Shown: positions 60,881 through 64,000 of the stretch, piece by piece
How positions within the stretch are numbered: the first letter of the stretch is position 1
How the letters are laid out: each line of letters opens with the position of its first letter
NCBI RefSeq assembly: GCF_002025255.2
Contig: NZ_CP054587.1
Location: forward strand, 2,840,576 to 2,904,575
DNA: 64,000 bases
Direction of reading: 5' to 3'
DNA from: Halolamina sp. CBA1230
GTDB lineage: Archaea; Halobacteriota; Halobacteria; Halobacteriales; Haloferacaceae
Notes under the pieces: model-generated
Told to the model about the DNA's origin: nothing
Seen by the model: only the letters and a program-made list of their open reading frames with translations
Databases searched by the model: none
Translations under genes and position numbers: made by a program

Positions 60881-61954
60881 CTACTCCTCGTTGGCCGACT
60901 CGTCGCCCTCACCGGACTCCTCATCGGCGTCCGACTCGACTTCCACGTCCACCGATTCGGACTCCCCCTCACTCGGATCGTACTCCCGGACCACCGAGTG
61001 ATCGTCCGGCAGCTCCCCCGAGAGCACGTAGTCGAGGAACGCGTCGGCGCGCTCGACGTGGGGAAGCAGCTTCGCGCGGTCGAACACGAGCAGTTCCGCG
61101 CCCGCGGCCCGCGCGAGCTCCTCGCCCTGTGAAACGGGCGTCATCTCGGTCTCGCGACCCCAGACGATCGTCGTCGGCACGTCGAGCTCCGCCAGCACCC
61201 CCCCGAGGTCCAGTTCGCTGTCGAGATCGCCCGCGAGGAACCCAGCAGGCGCGAAGCGGGCGTTCTCCTGGTGGGCGGTGCGCCACTCGTACTCCGCCCA
61301 CTCCTCCTCGGGGCCGTCGGGGTCGGCGTAGCCGTGGTCGGCGTTGAAGTAGTCGATGGCGGGCTTGGAGGTGACGGCGTTGAACAGCGCCTCGCCCACC
61401 AGCGGCGCGCGAACCAGTTCGCGCACCCACGTCCCGCCGCCGGGGCCGGTCGTCGTGGTCGGACAGACGAGCACGAACCGCGAGACGGGGACGGTCCGCG
61501 CCGCCGCCGCGGCGTAGGACGCCGAGAGCGAGGAGGCGATCACCGCGGGGCCGTCGGCGTCGGGATCGCCCTCATCACCGCCGAACTCGCCGAGGAACGC
61601 CTCGACGAACGCCTCGTACAGCGTCGCGGAGTAGCGGACCGGCGGCCGGTCCGAGCGGCCGTAGCCGGGGAAGTCCGGGGCGATCACGTGGTACTCCTCG
61701 GCGAGTTCGTCGAACACCCCGCGCCACTCGCCCGAGGAGCCGGCGGCGTTGAGGCCGTGCAGCAGCACGAGATCCGGGTCGTCCGGGTCGCCGGCCTCGG
61801 TGTAGGCGACGTTCATCCCGCGCCAGCGGTAGGTGCGCTGCATCCCGTCGAGCGCGGGCGGGAGGTCGCCGGCGTCGCGGCGGAGGAGGGCGTTACTGGC
61901 CGCGGCGGCGCCGATACCGAGGCTCACGTAGCTGAGGGCACGTCGGAGCTTCAT
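60881..61954 (-). CDS. Alpha/beta-hydrolase fold protein
   Basis: 357 residues. A short N-terminal hydrophobic segment (ALSYVSLGIGAAAASNALL) may be an anchor. Hydrolase motifs: LLHGLNAAGSSGEW, APDFPGYGRSDRP, nucleophile elbow ASSLSASYA (Ser preceded by L, variant of GxSxG), VWGRETEMTP and a late His (LLPHVERADAF). An acidic low-complexity tail of about 40 residues closes the protein. Substrate unknown. Confidence 0.87.
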   Translation of the reverse strand: MKLRRALSYVSLGIGAAAASNALLRRDAGDLPPALDGMQRTYRWRGMNVAYTEAGDPDDPDLVLLHGLNAAGSSGEWRGVFDELAEEYHVIAPDFPGYGRSDRPPVRYSATLYEAFVEAFLGEFGGDEGDPDADGPAVIASSLSASYAAAAARTVPVSRFVLVCPTTTTGPGGGTWVRELVRAPLVGEALFNAVTSKPAIDYFNADHGYADPDGPEEEWAEYEWRTAHQENARFAPAGFLAGDLDSELDLGGVLAELDVPTTIVWGRETEMTPVSQGEELARAAGAELLVFDRAKLLPHVERADAFLDYVLSGELPDDHSVVREYDPSEGESESVDVEVESDADEESGEGDESANEE

Positions 61955-62057
61955 TCGGTTCCAGCTACGGGTTCCGCGTGTTTAACTCCACAGTTCTCTG
62001 CCATGGATCGCCGGCCGCACCGAGGATTTTTTGCTGCGTCGAAACCTATCGTTCGGT

Positions 62058-62732
62058 ATGCTGAGCGACGCGATGGAGGACTACTTGAAAGCCATCTACG
62101 TTCTCCAGCGCGAGGAGGGCGCGCCCGTCTCGACCTCCGCGGTCGCGGAGTACCTCGACAAGACCGCGCCAACGGTGACGAGCATGATGGAGAAACTGGC
62201 CGACCGCGGGCTGATCGAGCGCGAGAAGTACCGCGGCGTCGAACTCACCGACGAGGGCCGGACGGTCGCGCTCGAGGTGATCCGCCACCACCGCCTGCTC
62301 GAAGCGTACCTCGCCGAACACCTCGACTTCGACTGGTCGGAGGTCCACGACGAGGCCGACACGCTCGAACACCACATCAGCGAGGACCTGGAGCGCCGGA
62401 TGGCCGACGCGCTGGACGACCCCGCGGTCGACCCCCACGGCGACCCGATCCCGACGGAGACGCTCGACCCCGTCGACGAGGAGGCCGGCGAGCGACTCAC
62501 CAGCTTCGAGGAGGGCGACCGCGTCGCCGTCTCCCGGGTCCCCCACCGCGACCGCGAGGAGCTCGACTACCTCGCCGAGGCCGGCCTCACGCCGGGGACG
62601 GCGATCGAGATCGTCGACGTGGCGCCGTTCGGGATGGTGACGGTCCGCCTCGACGACGGCACCGAACAGAGCCTCCCGCAGGAGGTCGCCGACGCGATTC
62701 GCGTGCGGACCGTGAAGGGCGAGGTCGCCTGA
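62058..62732 (+). CDS. DtxR/MntR-family metal-dependent regulator (three-domain)
   Basis: 224 residues from ATG 62058. Winged helix (MEDYLKAIYVLQREEGAPVS, VAEYLDKTAPTVTSMMEKLA), dimerisation/metal domain with HHRLLEAYLAEHLDFDW, and a C-terminal FeoA-like SH3 domain (TSFEEGDRVAVSRVPHRD, GTAIEIVDVAPFGMVTVRL). Paired 2 bp upstream of a Gdt1-type transporter, so manganese is the most likely co-repressor. It differs from the shorter SirR-type paralogue at 42.8 kb. Confidence 0.9.
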   Translation: MLSDAMEDYLKAIYVLQREEGAPVSTSAVAEYLDKTAPTVTSMMEKLADRGLIEREKYRGVELTDEGRTVALEVIRHHRLLEAYLAEHLDFDWSEVHDEADTLEHHISEDLERRMADALDDPAVDPHGDPIPTETLDPVDEEAGERLTSFEEGDRVAVSRVPHRDREELDYLAEAGLTPGTAIEIVDVAPFGMVTVRLDDGTEQSLPQEVADAIRVRTVKGEVA

Positions 62733-62734
62733 GC

Positions 62735-63508
62735 ATGCCCGGCGCGATCGCGCTCCCGCTGCAGTCGGGACTGGACGGTGTCGTCGCCCGCTACGCCGAC
62801 CACGGCCCGCTGGCGGCCGCGTTCCTCGCGAACCTGCTCGCGACGTTCGGCGACAAGGGGCAGCTGGTGGTGATCACGCTCGCGACGCGGTACGACGCCA
62901 AGGCGGTCTTTTTCGGCGCGATGGGCGCCTTCACGCTCTGGTCGGCGCTGGAGGTCGCGTTCGGCCAGTACGTCGTCGCGGTGCTGCCCGCGGGCGTCGT
63001 GACGCTGCTCACCGGCGGCCTGTTCGTCGTCTTCGGGGTCTGGACCGCTCGATCCGCCAGCAGGGGGCTCCGCGACGGCGACGCCTCCCGGTCGATAACG
63101 TCCGGGACCGGGCTCGACGTCGGGCTCTCGGGACGGCTCGTCCCGGACGCGCTGCTCGTCCGGGCCGGGAGCTACGGCGGTCTGCTCGTTGGGTTCCTGT
63201 TCGTGCTGTTCGCGGAGTTCGGCGACAAGACCCAGCTGCTGACGATCAACCTCGCGGCGACGTTCCCCGACGCCCCCGTCTCGGTGTTCGTCGGCGTGAT
63301 CGCCGCGCTCGCGCTGCGGACCGGCGTCGACGCCGCCATCGGCGGCAAGGTCGAGGCGGTGCTGCCGACCGCGTACATCGAGGCCGGCGCGGCCGTCGTC
63401 TTCCTCGCGTTCGGCGCCGTGGTGTTGGGCGCGCCGACGGCGGTTCTCTACGCCGCGCTGGCGGGGCTGACCGTGGCGGCGGGGATCGGGCTCGCCCGCC
63501 GGCGATGA
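62735..63508 (+). CDS. TMEM165/GDT1 family cation transporter (manganese export candidate)
   Basis: 257 residues, six helices in two repeats. The signature E-x-G-D-K-[TS] is intact in the second repeat (AEFGDKTQLL) but the first reads ATFGDKGQLV, with Thr for Glu and Gly for Thr/Ser. Bacterial and eukaryotic members export Mn or exchange it for Ca/H. Encoded 2 bp after the DtxR/MntR-type regulator. Confidence 0.87.
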   Translation: MPGAIALPLQSGLDGVVARYADHGPLAAAFLANLLATFGDKGQLVVITLATRYDAKAVFFGAMGAFTLWSALEVAFGQYVVAVLPAGVVTLLTGGLFVVFGVWTARSASRGLRDGDASRSITSGTGLDVGLSGRLVPDALLVRAGSYGGLLVGFLFVLFAEFGDKTQLLTINLAATFPDAPVSVFVGVIAALALRTGVDAAIGGKVEAVLPTAYIEAGAAVVFLAFGAVVLGAPTAVLYAALAGLTVAAGIGLARRR

Positions 63509-63547
63509 ACCGGTCGATTTTTCGCATTTTCGCCCCTTTGGTTCGTC

Positions 63548-64000
63548 GTGTTCGAGGTCGTCCCGTCGCTCGTGGCCGGCGCCGCGTTCGGGCTCGCGCT
63601 CGCGGCGCCGCCGGGGCCGATGAACGCCGTGATCGCCGAGGAGAGCGTGCTGCGTGGCTGGACTGCGGGCGCGAAGGCCGGGCTGGGCGCGGGGCTCGCG
63701 GATTTCGTGTTCTTCCTGCTCGCGCTCGGCGGCGTCGTCGGCGCCGTCCAGCAGTACCCGACGGCACAGGGCGCCCTGTTCGGCGTCGGCGGGCTGTTGA
63801 TGTGTTACTTCGCCTACGGCGCCGCGACCGGGGTGCGTGAGTCGTTCGCGCCGTCGTCGACGGACGCGGTCGACGGGGGGACTGACGCCGCGTCGCGGGA
63901 CCGCGGCGAGTCGACGGGGTTCCGCCGCGCGTTCGTGCTCGCGCTCACGAACCCCTACCAGATCCTGTTCTGGCTGACTGCCGGCGTCGGGCTGCTCGAC
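63548..64000 (+). CDS. LysE/RhtB family amino-acid exporter (truncated by window edge)
   Basis: GTG 63548 opens a frame without stop through 64000 (151 residues seen). The LysE motif PPGPMNAVIAEESVLRGW is near residue 24, followed by helices AGLGAGLADFVFFLLALG and TNPYQILFWLTAGVGLLD. An acidic loop separates helices 3 and 4. Likely exports amino acids or other small solutes; the C-terminus lies outside the window. Confidence 0.85.
   Translation, partial: MFEVVPSLVAGAAFGLALAAPPGPMNAVIAEESVLRGWTAGAKAGLGAGLADFVFFLLALGGVVGAVQQYPTAQGALFGVGGLLMCYFAYGAATGVRESFAPSSTDAVDGGTDAASRDRGESTGFRRAFVLALTNPYQILFWLTAGVGLLD

Overview
The window is GC-rich, gene-dense chromosomal DNA from a haloarchaeon (class Halobacteria). 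The evidence is the very acidic proteins, the archaeal information-processing genes (PolB, eIF2-alpha, Nop10, L44e, S27e, Spt5/SecE, Rad50/Mre11, PAN), CetZ and FtsZ1 side by side, an initiator tRNA with an A1-U72 pair, a tRNA-Gln with an anticodon-loop intron, and TATA boxes about 26 bp upstream of start codons, as expected for leaderless transcripts. I cannot name the genus.

Layout. 1-5.2 kb: a minus-strand archaeal type IV pilus cluster (coiled-coil protein, exported protein, TadA ATPase, TadC membrane protein, pilin-like proteins). 5.2-13.8 kb: CetZ, CinA domain, DUF457 membrane protein, PHP protein, zinc-finger protein, then spt5-secE-ftsZ1, dtdA, aroE and an acidic helix-hairpin-helix protein. 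13.8-17.1 kb: pabB-pabA-pabC. 17.1-19.1 kb: Rieske protein, initiator tRNA-Met with flanking hairpins, GtrA/glycosyltransferase pair. 19.2-23.1 kb: DNA polymerase B with one intein (411 aa, pol-b site). 23.2-30.5 kb: small haloarchaeal proteins, rad50-mre11, pan, MazG-like. 30.5-33 kb: ribosomal/translation operon (L44e, S27e, eIF2-alpha, Nop10, PAC2). 33-36.2 kb: small proteins and a DUF2298 membrane protein. 36.4-40 kb: sufCBD. 40-43.3 kb: DUF2178/Xre regulator cassette, MFS transporter, ferritin-like/SirR pair. 43.3-43.6 kb: intron-containing tRNA-Gln with a copy of its 3' end downstream. 43.6-50.6 kb: flavoprotein, ring-cleaving dioxygenase, DUF3311 plus sodium:solute symporter, a non-canonical Nramp homologue, TauE, DoxX. 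50.8-54.3 kb: lactonase, iron-dependent alcohol dehydrogenase/transhydrogenase and succinate-semialdehyde dehydrogenase. 54.3-60.3 kb: AlaX, HD protein, epimerase, threonine-synthase-like protein, thiolase plus DUF35. 60.3-60.8 kb: non-coding repeats. 60.9-64 kb: alpha/beta hydrolase, DtxR regulator, Gdt1-like transporter, LysE-type transporter (cut by the window edge).

Most notable observations: (i) two patches of AT-rich codons in polB lie exactly on the other two classical archaeal PolB intein sites (pol-a, pol-c) and look like scars of lost inteins; (ii) the lactonase/Fe-ADH/SSADH operon matches the gene logic of the Agrobacterium blcABC (attKLM) gamma-butyrolactone pathway; (iii) a threonine-synthase homologue lacks the PLP lysine; (iv) an Nramp homologue lacks the canonical metal-binding motifs; (v) both tRNA genes carry T-arm copies on their 3' side; (vi) a roughly 0.5-kb non-coding element has tandem and inverted copies of one repeat; (vii) several well-placed operator-like palindromes.
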